Assembly: GCF_013912375.1 (NCBI RefSeq)
Contig: NZ_JACETV010000002.1
Location: 124,001 to 188,000 of the forward strand
Source of the DNA: Emticicia sp. BO119
GTDB taxonomy: Bacteria; Bacteroidota; Bacteroidia; Cytophagales; Spirosomataceae
Length of the DNA: 64,000 nucleotides
Direction: 5' to 3'
Positions 1-9,484 of this stretch are shown here, in pieces (position 1 is the stretch's first letter; each line of letters begins with the position of its first letter). Made by a program: the position numbers and the translations under genes. Below the pieces are notes generated by a model. The model saw only the letters and a program-made list of their open reading frames with translations, was not told where the DNA came from and did no database searches.

Positions 1-2
1 TC

Positions 3-3000
3 AACCGTAAGGTGAGTGTTCAGATTGAGAATCGCAACTTTGAAGACGCTATCTCAATTATAGAAAAACAGGCTGATGTAAAATTCACCTATCGCCCCAA
101 GCTATTGGCAATACCGCAAAAAGTTTCGTTAAGTATCGTAAATCAGTCGCTTTCGCAGGTATTGGATAAATTGTTGACTCCTCTGAAAATCAGATATAAA
201 GTGGTAAATAACCAGATTATTTTGTCTAGGCTTATAACCTTAGCCTTGCCAGAGACATTACCAGGCACTACAGTTTATACGCCAAATGAGATAGATATGG
301 CCGATATTGGTTTGAAAGGAGTTGTGAGTGATGAAAAGGGAGAGGGATTGCCCGGCGTAAGTATAACAATAAAAGGAACTACGCGTGGAACGGTAACGGG
401 TGTAAACGGAGAATATAGCATTTCTGTACCTGACTCAAAAGCAATTCTTGTGTTCAGCTTTGTGGGTTATGAGGCGCAAGAGGTGGTAATAGAAAATCAG
501 ACTACTTTAAATATAACATTAAAAACCGATACAAAAGCTTTGGAAGAAGTAGTAGTTGTTGGTTATGGTATTCAGAAAAAGAAAGATTTAACCGGAGCGG
601 TATCTTCTATCAACTCCGATGTTTTTAAGGAGCGCAAAGAGACTCAGGTTTCTCAGGCTTTGCAAGGGGCTATGTCTGGTGTTATGGTAAGCCGTAGCGG
701 GGCTAACGGTTCGATGGGAAGTGCGAATATCACAATAAGAGGTATAACCACTATTGGTAATTCAAACCCTTTGGTAATTGTTGACGGCGTGCCAGTAAGT
801 GATGTGAATCAGGTAAACCCTAATGATATAGACAATTTATCGGTGCTGAAAGATGCCGCTTCTGCATCTATTTATGGCTCGCGGGCGGCAGCAGGGGTAA
901 TTCTGATAACTACCAAACGAGCCAAGACTGACCAGGCCTCTTTCAATTATAGTTATGAAAGAGGCTTTGATACACCAACCCAGCTGCCTGATTATATGGG
1001 TGCGGTGCGCTATATGGAATTGCAAAACGAATTACGATGGAATGATGCAGGGAATGGTGCAAATAAGTTTCCGGCATTCAGCCAGGATCTGTTGACAGAT
1101 TATGCGCAGAAGCACAAGACCAATCCTGATAAGTATCCTGATACTGACTGGATGGGAATGACATTGAAAAATATAGCACAACGTGAAGCACATAGTGTCA
1201 GTGTTGTAGGCGGGTCAAAGTTTGTGAAGTCTAATGCCTCGGTTCGTTATGAAAAAATTGGTGGCTTTTACGATAATAAAAGCTATAACCGGGTTTTTGT
1301 GCGCTCTAACAACGACTTTACTATTAACAAAATCGTAGGTGGAACTGTTGATTTTAACTTTAAAAGAACTAATACGGTTGATCCGACAGCCAATGACCCA
1401 CTGTATCGTACCCGGATAGCCGCTCCGATTTATCCGGCTCTTTGGGCTGATGGCAGAATTGCTGACGGAAAAGCAGGAGAAAACGTATATGCCAAAGTAA
1501 AATACGGTGGCACGGATCGCTATACTTATAATCAGGTAGGAGGGCGTATTGCTTTAGACCTGAAACCAATTGAAGGACTAAAGATTTCGGGTATTCTTGC
1601 CCCGATTTTTGATTTCATAGACCAGAAACGATTCAACAAGAAAGTAGATGTATATGCGGCCGACGACCCTAACCAGTTTGTCGCTTCGCTGATTGGGGGC
1701 GGTCTTACTACCCGTCTGGATGAAAACCGTGCCAGTAATTATAGTCTGACAACCCAGTTTCTGGCTAATTATGCCAAAACCATAGGTAAACACGATTTCA
1801 CCGCTTTATTAGGCTATGAAAATTACTACTACAAAAGCGAGTCAATCGGAGCTTCTCGTGACCAGTATTTATTTGATACCTATCCTTATCTTGACCAGGG
1901 ACCGACGGCTTACCGGGATAATTTCGGTACTGCTTTTGAAACGGCGTATCGTTCGTATTTCGGGCGTTTAACTTATAGCTTTCAGGATAAATACCTTATT
2001 CAGGGAAATATCCGCCGCGATGGTTCTTCACGTTTTAATAAAGATTATCGTTGGGGGACATTCCCCTCTATTTCGGCAGGTTGGGTAGTGAGTGAAGAAG
2101 AATTTTTAAAAAATCAGAATCTTGTATCATTCTTAAAGCTACGTGCTTCATGGGGTACTTTGGGCAATGAGCGTATCGGTAATTATCCGTCAGTTGGTAT
2201 TATGAGTTTCAATAATGCCCTGTTTTATCAGAATAATGTAGTGGTTTCACAACAGACGGCGGCACAGGTACAGTATGCAATCAAAGATATTTCCTGGGAA
2301 AAAACCTCCTCTGTTGATTTAGGTATGGATGCCTATTTCCTGAAAAACAAGCTTCGTTTTACTGCTGATGTTTATCGTAAGGAAACTAAAGATATGTTGC
2401 TGGCCTTACAGATACCCATATTTGTAGGCTTTGAGAATCCAAACCAAAATACCGGGATTATGACGACCAAAGGCATTGACCTTGATTTGGGTTGGACGAG
2501 TACCATTGGTAAACTCAGGTATTCAGCATCGTTCAATCTGTCGCAGTTTAAATCAACCATGGGCGATCTGGGTGGAACAGAGTTTATCGGTGATAAAATT
2601 AAAAAGAAAGGAAGCCAGTTTGATGAGTGGTATGGTTATATTTCTCAGGGAATCTATCAGAATCAGGAAGATGTCAATAACTCTCCGAAGTTAAGTACCA
2701 ATGTAAAAGTAGGCGATCTGAAATATGCCGATATCAGTGGGCCTAATGGTGTTCCGGATGGTAAAATATCGCCAGAATATGACCGCGTGCTTTTGGGTAA
2801 CTCTCAACCACAGTGGATGTATGGAGGTAATTTCAGGTTAGATTACAGAGGAATTGATTTAGGCGTTACCATTCAGGGGATTGGTTACCAACGCAGTTCA
2901 TTACTTCCTTATACAGACTACAATGCTGAAAACTTCGGCGCATTTCCTGTCTATCTTGATGGGGCTACCTGGAGTATGAATAATACAGCAGAACAGAATT

Positions 3001-3278
3001 TAGCTGCCAAATATCCGAGATTCACAGAAACCAACAGGGCATTGAACCGTAGTTTATCAGATTTCTGGTTGTTTAATGGCGGATACTTCCGTTTGAAAAA
3101 CGTAACGTTAGGTTATACAATTCCTCAGAGTATTACGAAAAGAATTATGGCCAACAGTATCCGTTTTTATGTAACCGGCAGCGATATCTTCTCTATCAAC
3201 AAATATCCCAAAGGCTGGGACCCCGAAGGTATAGGTATTGTATCGACATATATAGGCGGATTTAGTATTGGTTTCTAA
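3..3278 (+). CDS. SusC-family TonB-dependent outer-membrane receptor (5' end cut off)
   Basis: This is an outer-membrane TonB-dependent transporter of the SusC/RagA family that imports oligomers captured by its SusD partner. The reading frame is open to the window edge, so the signal peptide and true start lie upstream; the GTG at 12 is internal. Visible parts in order are an STN (secretin/TonB N-terminal) domain in about the first 70 residues, a carboxypeptidase-D-like beta-sandwich (about 98-170), the motif EEVVVVGYG near 178, a plug containing LKDAASASIYGSRAA, and a long barrel ending in aromatic Phe. An STN domain usually means that transport is coupled to an anti-sigma/ECF sigma pair, which would lie upstream. 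The SusD gene follows 16 bases after the stop. The substrate is not readable from sequence; a phenolic-bearing plant polysaccharide is inferred from the downstream genes. Confidence 0.95.
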   Translation, partial: NRKVSVQIENRNFEDAISIIEKQADVKFTYRPKLLAIPQKVSLSIVNQSLSQVLDKLLTPLKIRYKVVNNQIILSRLITLALPETLPGTTVYTPNEIDMADIGLKGVVSDEKGEGLPGVSITIKGTTRGTVTGVNGEYSISVPDSKAILVFSFVGYEAQEVVIENQTTLNITLKTDTKALEEVVVVGYGIQKKKDLTGAVSSINSDVFKERKETQVSQALQGAMSGVMVSRSGANGSMGSANITIRGITTIGNSNPLVIVDGVPVSDVNQVNPNDIDNLSVLKDAASASIYGSRAAAGVILITTKRAKTDQASFNYSYERGFDTPTQLPDYMGAVRYMELQNELRWNDAGNGANKFPAFSQDLLTDYAQKHKTNPDKYPDTDWMGMTLKNIAQREAHSVSVVGGSKFVKSNASVRYEKIGGFYDNKSYNRVFVRSNNDFTINKIVGGTVDFNFKRTNTVDPTANDPLYRTRIAAPIYPALWADGRIADGKAGENVYAKVKYGGTDRYTYNQVGGRIALDLKPIEGLKISGILAPIFDFIDQKRFNKKVDVYAADDPNQFVASLIGGGLTTRLDENRASNYSLTTQFLANYAKTIGKHDFTALLGYENYYYKSESIGASRDQYLFDTYPYLDQGPTAYRDNFGTAFETAYRSYFGRLTYSFQDKYLIQGNIRRDGSSRFNKDYRWGTFPSISAGWVVSEEEFLKNQNLVSFLKLRASWGTLGNERIGNYPSVGIMSFNNALFYQNNVVVSQQTAAQVQYAIKDISWEKTSSVDLGMDAYFLKNKLRFTADVYRKETKDMLLALQIPIFVGFENPNQNTGIMTTKGIDLDLGWTSTIGKLRYSASFNLSQFKSTMGDLGGTEFIGDKIKKKGSQFDEWYGYISQGIYQNQEDVNNSPKLSTNVKVGDLKYADISGPNGVPDGKISPEYDRVLLGNSQPQWMYGGNFRLDYRGIDLGVTIQGIGYQRSSLLPYTDYNAENFGAFPVYLDGATWSMNNTAEQNLAAKYPRFTETNRALNRSLSDFWLFNGGYFRLKNVTLGYTIPQSITKRIMANSIRFYVTGSDIFSINKYPKGWDPEGIGIVSTYIGGFSIGF

Positions 3279-3294
3279 AACAAACGATAACAAA

Positions 3295-5007
3295 ATGAGA
3301 ATAAAAATATATAGCGCAGTGCTAAGCTTACTGTTATTGGCTTCCTGCCAGAACTCCCTCGATTTATACCCGTTGGCGCAGCCATCGGCCGAAAAATGGT
3401 ATTCAAACGAAACCGAAATCCAGTTAGCTTTAAACGATCTTTATCGGCTGGACTGGTGGCAGTGGGATGAAGACAATACGAGTGTCAATTATCTGTCAGA
3501 TGATGGTTTTTACCGTCAGGCATTGACTCCGATTAAGGCCGGAACAGTAACCAGCCAATGGGATTTCTCAACCACTTTCTGGCGCAATGGATATAAAGCT
3601 ATTGCCCGTGCCAACCGTGCTATTGTAGCATTAAATAGTGCCGAAACCAAAGCCAAAGTGAGCCAGGCAAAATTAGATGTATATCTGGCAGAGGCTCGGT
3701 TTCATCGTGCTGCACAATATGCCAAATTGGTGGGCAAATTTGGTGATGTGGTTTATACTGATGCTGTGGTAAGTATTGATGAGGCCTATAAGGTTGGAAG
3801 AACGGATAAGAAAACGGTCATTACAAAAATCAACGAAGATTTTGACTTTGCTATTGCAAATCTGCCTGCCTCTTATGCGGTATCAGCTGTAAAGCGGGTT
3901 ACCAAAGGAGTAGCTTTGGCCTTAAAAGCTCGTTTTGCTTTGTATGAGAAAGACTACAACACAGCCTCAACAGCCGCAAAAGCCTGTATGGATTTAAACC
4001 AGTATAGCCTGCACCCCGATTATGGCAATTTGTTTCTGCAAAGTACAAAAAACTCGAAAGAAGTTATTTTTTCGATTCCTCGTTCATTAGAGCAAAAAAT
4101 CACACTTGGACCTACTTCAGATAAAATCTCAAGAAATTCAGGAGGCTTTGCGGCTACTAATCCAACCTGGGATTTATTCTGTTCCTACCTCTGTACAGAT
4201 GGCAAAACTATTGATAAATCACCTTTGTATGATCCGCGTAATCCTTTCAAAAACCGTGACCCACGTTGTACTGCCTCTATTGTAGAGTTCGGACAGGCGC
4301 ACCTGGGGTTTATCTATGATCCTAATCCTTATGCAGTTCAGGTATTAAGATTGAGTAGTAATTCACTGGTTACCAATAACGATAACCGTGTAAATGCCCA
4401 GTTTGCTTCATTTAACGGTCTGGTTTGGAAAAAAGGCATTGATGATTCATGGCTGGCAAATGGTCGTTTGATTGAACCGGAACAGATTATTATCCGCTAT
4501 GCCGATATTTTATTGATATACGCAGAGGCCAAAATTGAACAGAATCAGATTGATGATTCGGTATTGGAGGCTATGAATGCAGTAAGGGCGAGAGCCTATA
4601 AAGTTGCCACAAGTGCAACTACTTTGTACCCTGCTATTACAGAGCGTAATCAAACGGAATTGCGTAAATTATTACGCATTGAAAGAAGAATGGAATTTGC
4701 CAATGAAGGATTAAGATACATGGATATTGTGCGTTGGAGAATTGCAGGTAAAGTTCTGAACCGCCCGATTTATGGTATGCTTGACCCTGTTGACCTGAAA
4801 GCTAAAGTAGTAGACAAAGGCTTGTGGTTCTTTGCCGGAACGCCTATCATAGATGAAGATGGTACTCCTGATTTCAGTGCAATGGCTGCAACCGGACTTA
4901 TCAAGAACCTGGTACCTACTGCCTGGACAGACCGCCAGTATTTATGGCCTGTTCCGACTGCTGAAATTCAGATTAATCCGAATATGAAACAGAATGACGG
5001 GTACTAA
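3295..5007 (+). CDS. SusD/RagB-family outer-membrane lipoprotein
   Basis: This surface lipoprotein captures the ligand and acts as the lid of the preceding SusC channel. The start chosen is ATG 3295; a TTG at 3268 would overlap susC and push the signal peptide inward. The signal peptide ends in a lipobox with Cys18 (LLASC). The family hallmarks are visible: an N-terminal stretch with SAEKWYSNETEIQLALNDLY, TPR-like helices in the middle, IIIRYADILLIYAEAKIEQ, and RIERRMEFANEGLRYMDIVRW (shortened here to its core, EFANEGLRY). The length of 570 residues is normal for the family. It is co-transcribed with susC and the 820-residue protein that follows after 29 bases. Ligand specificity cannot be read from sequence. 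Confidence 0.95.
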   Translation: MRIKIYSAVLSLLLLASCQNSLDLYPLAQPSAEKWYSNETEIQLALNDLYRLDWWQWDEDNTSVNYLSDDGFYRQALTPIKAGTVTSQWDFSTTFWRNGYKAIARANRAIVALNSAETKAKVSQAKLDVYLAEARFHRAAQYAKLVGKFGDVVYTDAVVSIDEAYKVGRTDKKTVITKINEDFDFAIANLPASYAVSAVKRVTKGVALALKARFALYEKDYNTASTAAKACMDLNQYSLHPDYGNLFLQSTKNSKEVIFSIPRSLEQKITLGPTSDKISRNSGGFAATNPTWDLFCSYLCTDGKTIDKSPLYDPRNPFKNRDPRCTASIVEFGQAHLGFIYDPNPYAVQVLRLSSNSLVTNNDNRVNAQFASFNGLVWKKGIDDSWLANGRLIEPEQIIIRYADILLIYAEAKIEQNQIDDSVLEAMNAVRARAYKVATSATTLYPAITERNQTELRKLLRIERRMEFANEGLRYMDIVRWRIAGKVLNRPIYGMLDPVDLKAKVVDKGLWFFAGTPIIDEDGTPDFSAMAATGLIKNLVPTAWTDRQYLWPVPTAEIQINPNMKQNDGY

Positions 5008-5036
5008 GCCCTCTTAATTATCAAAATTTTATTAAA

Positions 5037-7499
5037 ATGAAGTATTCTAAAGCAATTGTAGCAGTTGCTCTGCTATTGGTTTGCCAAACCTTAAAGGCAC
5101 AGATTAAAACATCTTACCGACAGATCAGTGGGATATATCCACACCTGGCCAACTATAATAATGAAGGAGAATGTGGTACGGGAGCTGTAGTGCCCTGGGC
5201 AGGTAAACTCTGGGTGATTTCTTATGGACAGCACTTTCCGTTTGGCTCGTCGGATAAACTTTATGAAATCAGTCCGAATCTTGATCGTGTGATTCGTCCT
5301 GAGAGTATCGGTGGTACACCCGAAAACCGTATGATTCATAAAGAATCTAATCAGTTGTTTATCGGGCCTTATGCGATTTCGAATACTGGTAATGTACGAA
5401 CTATTCCTTATACAAAAATGCCCGGCCGCCATACTGGTAATGCCCGTCATTTGTTTGACCCTGCCAACAAGATTTATTATGCTACCATGGAGGAGGGCTT
5501 TTATGAAGTAGATGTGCACACCCTTGAACCAAAAATGCTCTATAAAGATGGTAATGTAGACCGAAAAAAAGGCGAAATGGGACAGGAAGCGCACCTATTA
5601 GTTGGGGCGCATGGGAAAGGCGTCTATTCTGGTCAGGGAGTGATGGTTTATTCAAACAATGGAGAAGCCAGCCAACTGGCTATGAAACAGTTTGATATTG
5701 AATCAGGTCTATTGGCCGAATGGGATGGCAAAGACTGGGAAAATGTACGCCGCAATCAGTTTGTAGAAGTTACAGGGCCGGGGGGTATTTACGGCAATGC
5801 AAATCCTGAAACTGACCCTATCTGGTCAACAGGTTGGGACCATAAATCTATTCTGGTAAGTGTGCGTGATGGTGGCAAATGGACATTTTTTCGCCTGCCT
5901 AAAGCCAGCCACAGCTATGATGGAGCGCATGGATTCAATACGGAATGGCCACGTATCAGAGACATTGGTACGCTCGAAAAACCTGATTACCTGATGACCA
6001 TGCATGGTATGTTCTGGCGTTTTCCTAAAACTTTTACTTCAAAAAATACAGCAGGTATCCGCCCTCGTTCGGCTTATCTGAAAGTGATTGGAGATTACAG
6101 CCGTTGGCAGAATATGTTAGTATTGGGTTGTGATGATTCGGCACAGAAAGAGTTTTTAAATAAACGCAGAGCCAAAGGAAATATAGAAGGGCCGGGGCAA
6201 TCGAATTCTAACCTGTGGTTTACATCTATTAATACGCCTGATTTATTAGGGCCAAGCACTGCGCAAGGCGCAGTATGGTTGAATGAGAAAATTGCTGCCA
6301 ATACTGTGTCTGAACCTTTCCTTTTTGCTGGTTGGAAAAAACGTATGGCATGGATTAACAATGCCGGAAGCGAAGATGTAACCTTTAGCTTTGAGGTAGA
6401 TGCCAACGGTATGAATAACTGGAAACCGCTTCGCTCGGTATCAGTAAAAGCAGGAGAATCTGCCTCCATTACTTTTACAGCTACAGAAACAGGAGAGTGG
6501 GTTCGAGTGAAGAGCAATAAGGCTACTACCGCTACCATTAACTTCAATTATACTGATGATAGCCGCTATGTAGCTGCAATGGATAAAATATTTACCGGAC
6601 TAACGCCAGCCAACAGTACTAACTATAAGGGCGGACTTTTGTATGGCTTAGGCAATAACCGACATAAATTAGGGGTATTAGCAGAAGATTTTTCTAATGG
6701 AAAATTTTCAGAGACAGGCTATTATGAATTAGACAGTGCCTTGAATTTAGTAAAGAAAGACGATGCGCAAACTGCACAATTCATCCGTGAAAAATTTGCT
6801 GTACCCAGTAATATCCTGACAATTGATGAGGCTTCTGTACTAATAACAGACGATGCCGGAAGAAGATGGAGACTGCCAAAAGGTAATGATGCTTTAACGG
6901 CTAAAACCAATAGTGCCTCACTTAGAATTTGCAGAGAAGTAGCTACCGAACGCGATTTAATGAATGCGCATGGCACATTCTATGAATTACCTGCTGAAAA
7001 CGCCGATGGTTATGCGAAAATCAGACCGGTTGCTTCTCATTCGCTGGCAATTCATGATTATGCTTCCTATCGTGGCTTATTAATCATGACGGGCCTGAAT
7101 AACCAAACCGCTGCCAGCGAGCATATTATCACTTCTACAGATGGTAAAGCTAAAATTTGGGCGGGAACCATTGACGATCTCTGGAAATTAGGTAAACCAG
7201 TTGGGCAAGGCGGCCCCTGGAAGAATACGCAGGTAACTGCCAATACAGCCTCAGACCCTTATCTGATTGGATTTTATGATAAAAAGAGTCTGAAAATTTC
7301 TCATAAATCCAATCAGCCGGTCACTTTCAGAATTGAAGTAGAGCCTATTGGTCATGGTCCCTGGATGTTGTATAAAGAAGTAACCATAAAGCCTAACGAA
7401 ACATTTGAACATACGTTTTCTGATTCATTCCAGGCTCGCTGGATTCGCTTTGCAACCGATAAAGATTGCCAGGCTACTACCTGGTTGACATATAAGTGA
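5037..7499 (+). CDS. exported 820-aa protein with two similar halves, function unknown
   Basis: I do not recognise this family. A signal peptide ending in LKAQ (about residue 22) predicts export to the periplasm or cell surface. The body looks all-beta, with WVISYGQHFPFGSSDKLYEI and similar strand-turn stretches that suggest a propeller. A beta-sandwich-like segment occurs twice, near residues 424-505 and 738-820: both begin S-E/D-P-F/Y-L, then VTF-x-x-EV, then a lysine-rich strand and a W-x-R near the end. The protein therefore seems to be two propeller-plus-sandwich units in tandem. It follows susD by 29 bases and precedes a strong terminator, so it belongs to the susCD operon. A surface binding or lytic role on the imported ligand is possible, but nothing in the sequence proves catalysis. 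Confidence 0.6.
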   Translation: MKYSKAIVAVALLLVCQTLKAQIKTSYRQISGIYPHLANYNNEGECGTGAVVPWAGKLWVISYGQHFPFGSSDKLYEISPNLDRVIRPESIGGTPENRMIHKESNQLFIGPYAISNTGNVRTIPYTKMPGRHTGNARHLFDPANKIYYATMEEGFYEVDVHTLEPKMLYKDGNVDRKKGEMGQEAHLLVGAHGKGVYSGQGVMVYSNNGEASQLAMKQFDIESGLLAEWDGKDWENVRRNQFVEVTGPGGIYGNANPETDPIWSTGWDHKSILVSVRDGGKWTFFRLPKASHSYDGAHGFNTEWPRIRDIGTLEKPDYLMTMHGMFWRFPKTFTSKNTAGIRPRSAYLKVIGDYSRWQNMLVLGCDDSAQKEFLNKRRAKGNIEGPGQSNSNLWFTSINTPDLLGPSTAQGAVWLNEKIAANTVSEPFLFAGWKKRMAWINNAGSEDVTFSFEVDANGMNNWKPLRSVSVKAGESASITFTATETGEWVRVKSNKATTATINFNYTDDSRYVAAMDKIFTGLTPANSTNYKGGLLYGLGNNRHKLGVLAEDFSNGKFSETGYYELDSALNLVKKDDAQTAQFIREKFAVPSNILTIDEASVLITDDAGRRWRLPKGNDALTAKTNSASLRICREVATERDLMNAHGTFYELPAENADGYAKIRPVASHSLAIHDYASYRGLLIMTGLNNQTAASEHIITSTDGKAKIWAGTIDDLWKLGKPVGQGGPWKNTQVTANTASDPYLIGFYDKKSLKISHKSNQPVTFRIEVEPIGHGPWMLYKEVTIKPNETFEHTFSDSFQARWIRFATDKDCQATTWLTYK

Positions 7500-7576
7500 T
7501 TTAGTGAATGAGTGATTATTAATTACTCCCTTATCAAAGCATGCAGAATTGTTGTTTAATAAATAGTTTTGTTTTA

Positions 7577-7607
7577 AATCCCCGAAGACTTTTTCGGGGA
7601 TTTTTTC
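7577..7607 (+). terminator. Rho-independent terminator of the susCD operon
   Basis: A perfect 10-bp stem (AATCCCCGAA at 7577-7586 with TTCGGGGATT at 7593-7602) has a 6-base loop and runs into a T tract. It lies 77 bases after the last gene of the operon. Confidence 0.9.
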
Positions 7608-7638
7608 TTGTAGCGCGAGTTGGGAGCTCGCACTACAA
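7608..7638. repeat. REP-like palindrome
   Basis: The arms TTGTAGCGCGAG (7608-7619) and CTCGCACTACAA (7627-7638) are complementary with one mismatch around a 7-base loop. The element directly abuts the terminator and is more G+C-rich than its surroundings, as expected for a dispersed extragenic palindrome. Confidence 0.5.
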
Positions 7639-7639
7639 T

Positions 7640-7669
7640 TTGTTCCTACGTAAATTCCGTATAATTTTG
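7640..7669 (+). promoter_or_regulatory. Bacteroidota-type promoter for the AraC gene
   Basis: A TTG at 7640-7642 and TAATTTTG at 7662-7669, 19 bases apart, match the -33 (TTG) and -7 (TAnnTTTG) elements of Bacteroidota promoters. The ATG at 7677 is only 7 bases past the -7 box, so the transcript would be leaderless or nearly so. Confidence 0.55.
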
Positions 7670-7676
7670 TTATGTT

Positions 7677-8582
7677 ATGGAAAAAAGAAATGCCTCTCAT
7701 ATTCCCTTGCTTAACCCTTCCGAGTTCGATGATTATATCTTTGCGGACTGGAAGCCCTCTGTATCGGGTTTTTATGATAAGTTTCATATTGCAAGAGTAG
7801 AAAGCTACAAAAACCATTTACGTATTCCGTTGCAACCTCACCGCCGTTCGGTCTATTTCTTTATTTTTATTACCAAAGGGGTGGCGGTTCGTAGCAAAGG
7901 ACTTAATTTTTATGAGGTACAATCCAATCATTTCTTCTGTTTACCTGCCAATGAAATTACCTCTTTAGAGAGCGTTGATGAAGATACAGAAGGTTTCTAC
8001 TGTCATTTTCTGCCAGAAATCTTCAACCAACCCTTTATTAAAACCGATATGGCTAAAGATTTTCCTTTTTTCCAGTTTACAGGTGAACCTCTGGTGAAGG
8101 TAAAAGAGCCGGAACGCATTGTAAGATTATTGGAAATATTAGAGAAGGAATACCAAAACAATGATGATGAACGCTTCGATTTAATTCCGATGTATTTAAT
8201 GACGTTATTTTCGGAGTTAAAGCATCTATCTCAACCTACTCAACAAAACACCAAAAATGCGGCTGCATTTATTACCCAGCGATACAAAAATGCCCTGTCT
8301 GAATTTATTTATGAGAAGAAATCTGTGCAGGAGTTTTCGGAGTATCTTTCTGTTTCGCCCAATCATTTGCATAAATGTGTAAAAGCTACTATCGGTAAAT
8401 CGGCGCATGAACTATTGGAAGATATGCGTATTCTGGAAGCCAAAGTATTATTGAAGCAAACTACTATAAGCATTGGCGAAATTGCTTTTAAATTAGGGCG
8501 ATTTGACCCAAGTGATTTCAGCCGTTTTTTCAAATCTAAAACAAATCTTACTCCACGACAGTATCGACAATTTGAAAATTGA
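7677..8582 (+). CDS. AraC-family transcriptional regulator
   Basis: This is a DNA-binding regulator of 301 residues. The N-terminal two thirds looks like an AraC-type cupin sensing domain (for example RRSVYFFIFITKG). The C-terminal 100 residues hold two helix-turn-helix motifs: QEFSEYLSVSPNHLHKCVK, and GEIAFKLGRFDPSDFSRFFK followed by the typical TPRQYR ending. It sits between the susCD operon and the hydroxycinnamate operon and reads toward the latter, which starts 107 bases after its stop. Control of the phenolic genes in response to an aromatic or sugar ligand is inferred from position only. The start ATG 7677 is close to the predicted promoter; no other in-frame start fits better. Confidence 0.88.
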   Translation: MEKRNASHIPLLNPSEFDDYIFADWKPSVSGFYDKFHIARVESYKNHLRIPLQPHRRSVYFFIFITKGVAVRSKGLNFYEVQSNHFFCLPANEITSLESVDEDTEGFYCHFLPEIFNQPFIKTDMAKDFPFFQFTGEPLVKVKEPERIVRLLEILEKEYQNNDDERFDLIPMYLMTLFSELKHLSQPTQQNTKNAAAFITQRYKNALSEFIYEKKSVQEFSEYLSVSPNHLHKCVKATIGKSAHELLEDMRILEAKVLLKQTTISIGEIAFKLGRFDPSDFSRFFKSKTNLTPRQYRQFEN

Positions 8583-8689
8583 TTGATTTAGCATAGTATA
8601 AGCTATTTCTTGCCTATAATTCATTAATCTTATTTGTTCAAATTTGTATGGTAAAATTCCGATATAAAATTGTATAAATAGGAGATATT

Positions 8690-9484
8690 GTGTACAAAGA
8701 ACTCTTTCATTCTTTTCTGCCCCAAACATTACAGGTCGAGATTCAAGATGAAATCCTGATGATTGGTCTAAATAGACCAGAAAAACGGAATGCCTTTAAT
8801 GATGAACTGATTCTGGGCATTGAAAAAATATTTGAAAATCTGCCATCATCTATTCGGTGCGTCATTATTTATGGCATTGGTGACCACTTTTCAGCAGGAC
8901 TTGATTTATCAGAATTAAAAGAGCGAAATGCAGTTCAGGGTATTCATCATTCACGGATGTGGCATAGGGCTTTAGATAAAGTGCAGTTTGGAACTGCCCC
9001 TGTCATTGCTGTTTTGCATGGGGCAGTAGTAGGAGGTGGGTTGGAATTAGCGGCGGCTTGTCATATCCGTATATCAGAGCCTAATACTTTTTATGCTTTG
9101 CCTGAAGGACAACGAGGGATTTTTGTAGGTGGTGGTGCCTCTGTCAGATTACCCAAGCTGATAGGCATTGCGCGCATGACTGATATGATGCTGACAGGCA
9201 GGGTTTATAAAGCTGAAGAGGGCGAACGGATTGGTCTGGCACAATATCTTGTGGCAGTAGGCGAAGGATTAACAAAAGGTAAAGAATTAGCGCAAAAAAT
9301 AGCCAAAAATGCTGAAATGACGAATTATGCCCTGATGCACGTATTGCCAAGAATAGTAGATTCGTCACAGACGGAAGGGTTACTTTTAGAGAGCCTGATG
9401 GCCGCTATTTCACAAAGCTCTCCAGAAGCCAAGCAACGTTTGAACGATTTTCTGGAAGGTAGAGCCAAAAAAGTAGGTGAATGA
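8690..9484 (+). CDS. Enoyl-CoA hydratase/isomerase (crotonase) family protein, hydroxycinnamoyl-CoA hydratase candidate
   Basis: This crotonase-fold enzyme has 264 residues. It shows the CoA-binding/oxyanion-hole segment DHFSAGLDLSEL, the second oxyanion loop HGAVVGGGLELAAACHIRI, and an acidic residue in ALPEGQRGIF, where crotonases place a catalytic Glu. The GTG at 8690 is taken as start because AGGAG lies 5 bases upstream. Its stop overlaps the start of the CoA-ligase gene by 4 bases (ATGA), so the two are translationally coupled. In proteobacterial ferulate pathways the equivalent pair is ech-fcs, where Ech hydrates feruloyl-CoA and cleaves it to vanillin and acetyl-CoA. This protein is not obviously an HCHL-type lyase and might only hydrate; its substrate is inferred from context. 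Confidence 0.85.
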   Translation: MYKELFHSFLPQTLQVEIQDEILMIGLNRPEKRNAFNDELILGIEKIFENLPSSIRCVIIYGIGDHFSAGLDLSELKERNAVQGIHHSRMWHRALDKVQFGTAPVIAVLHGAVVGGGLELAAACHIRISEPNTFYALPEGQRGIFVGGGASVRLPKLIGIARMTDMMLTGRVYKAEEGERIGLAQYLVAVGEGLTKGKELAQKIAKNAEMTNYALMHVLPRIVDSSQTEGLLLESLMAAISQSSPEAKQRLNDFLEGRAKKVGE

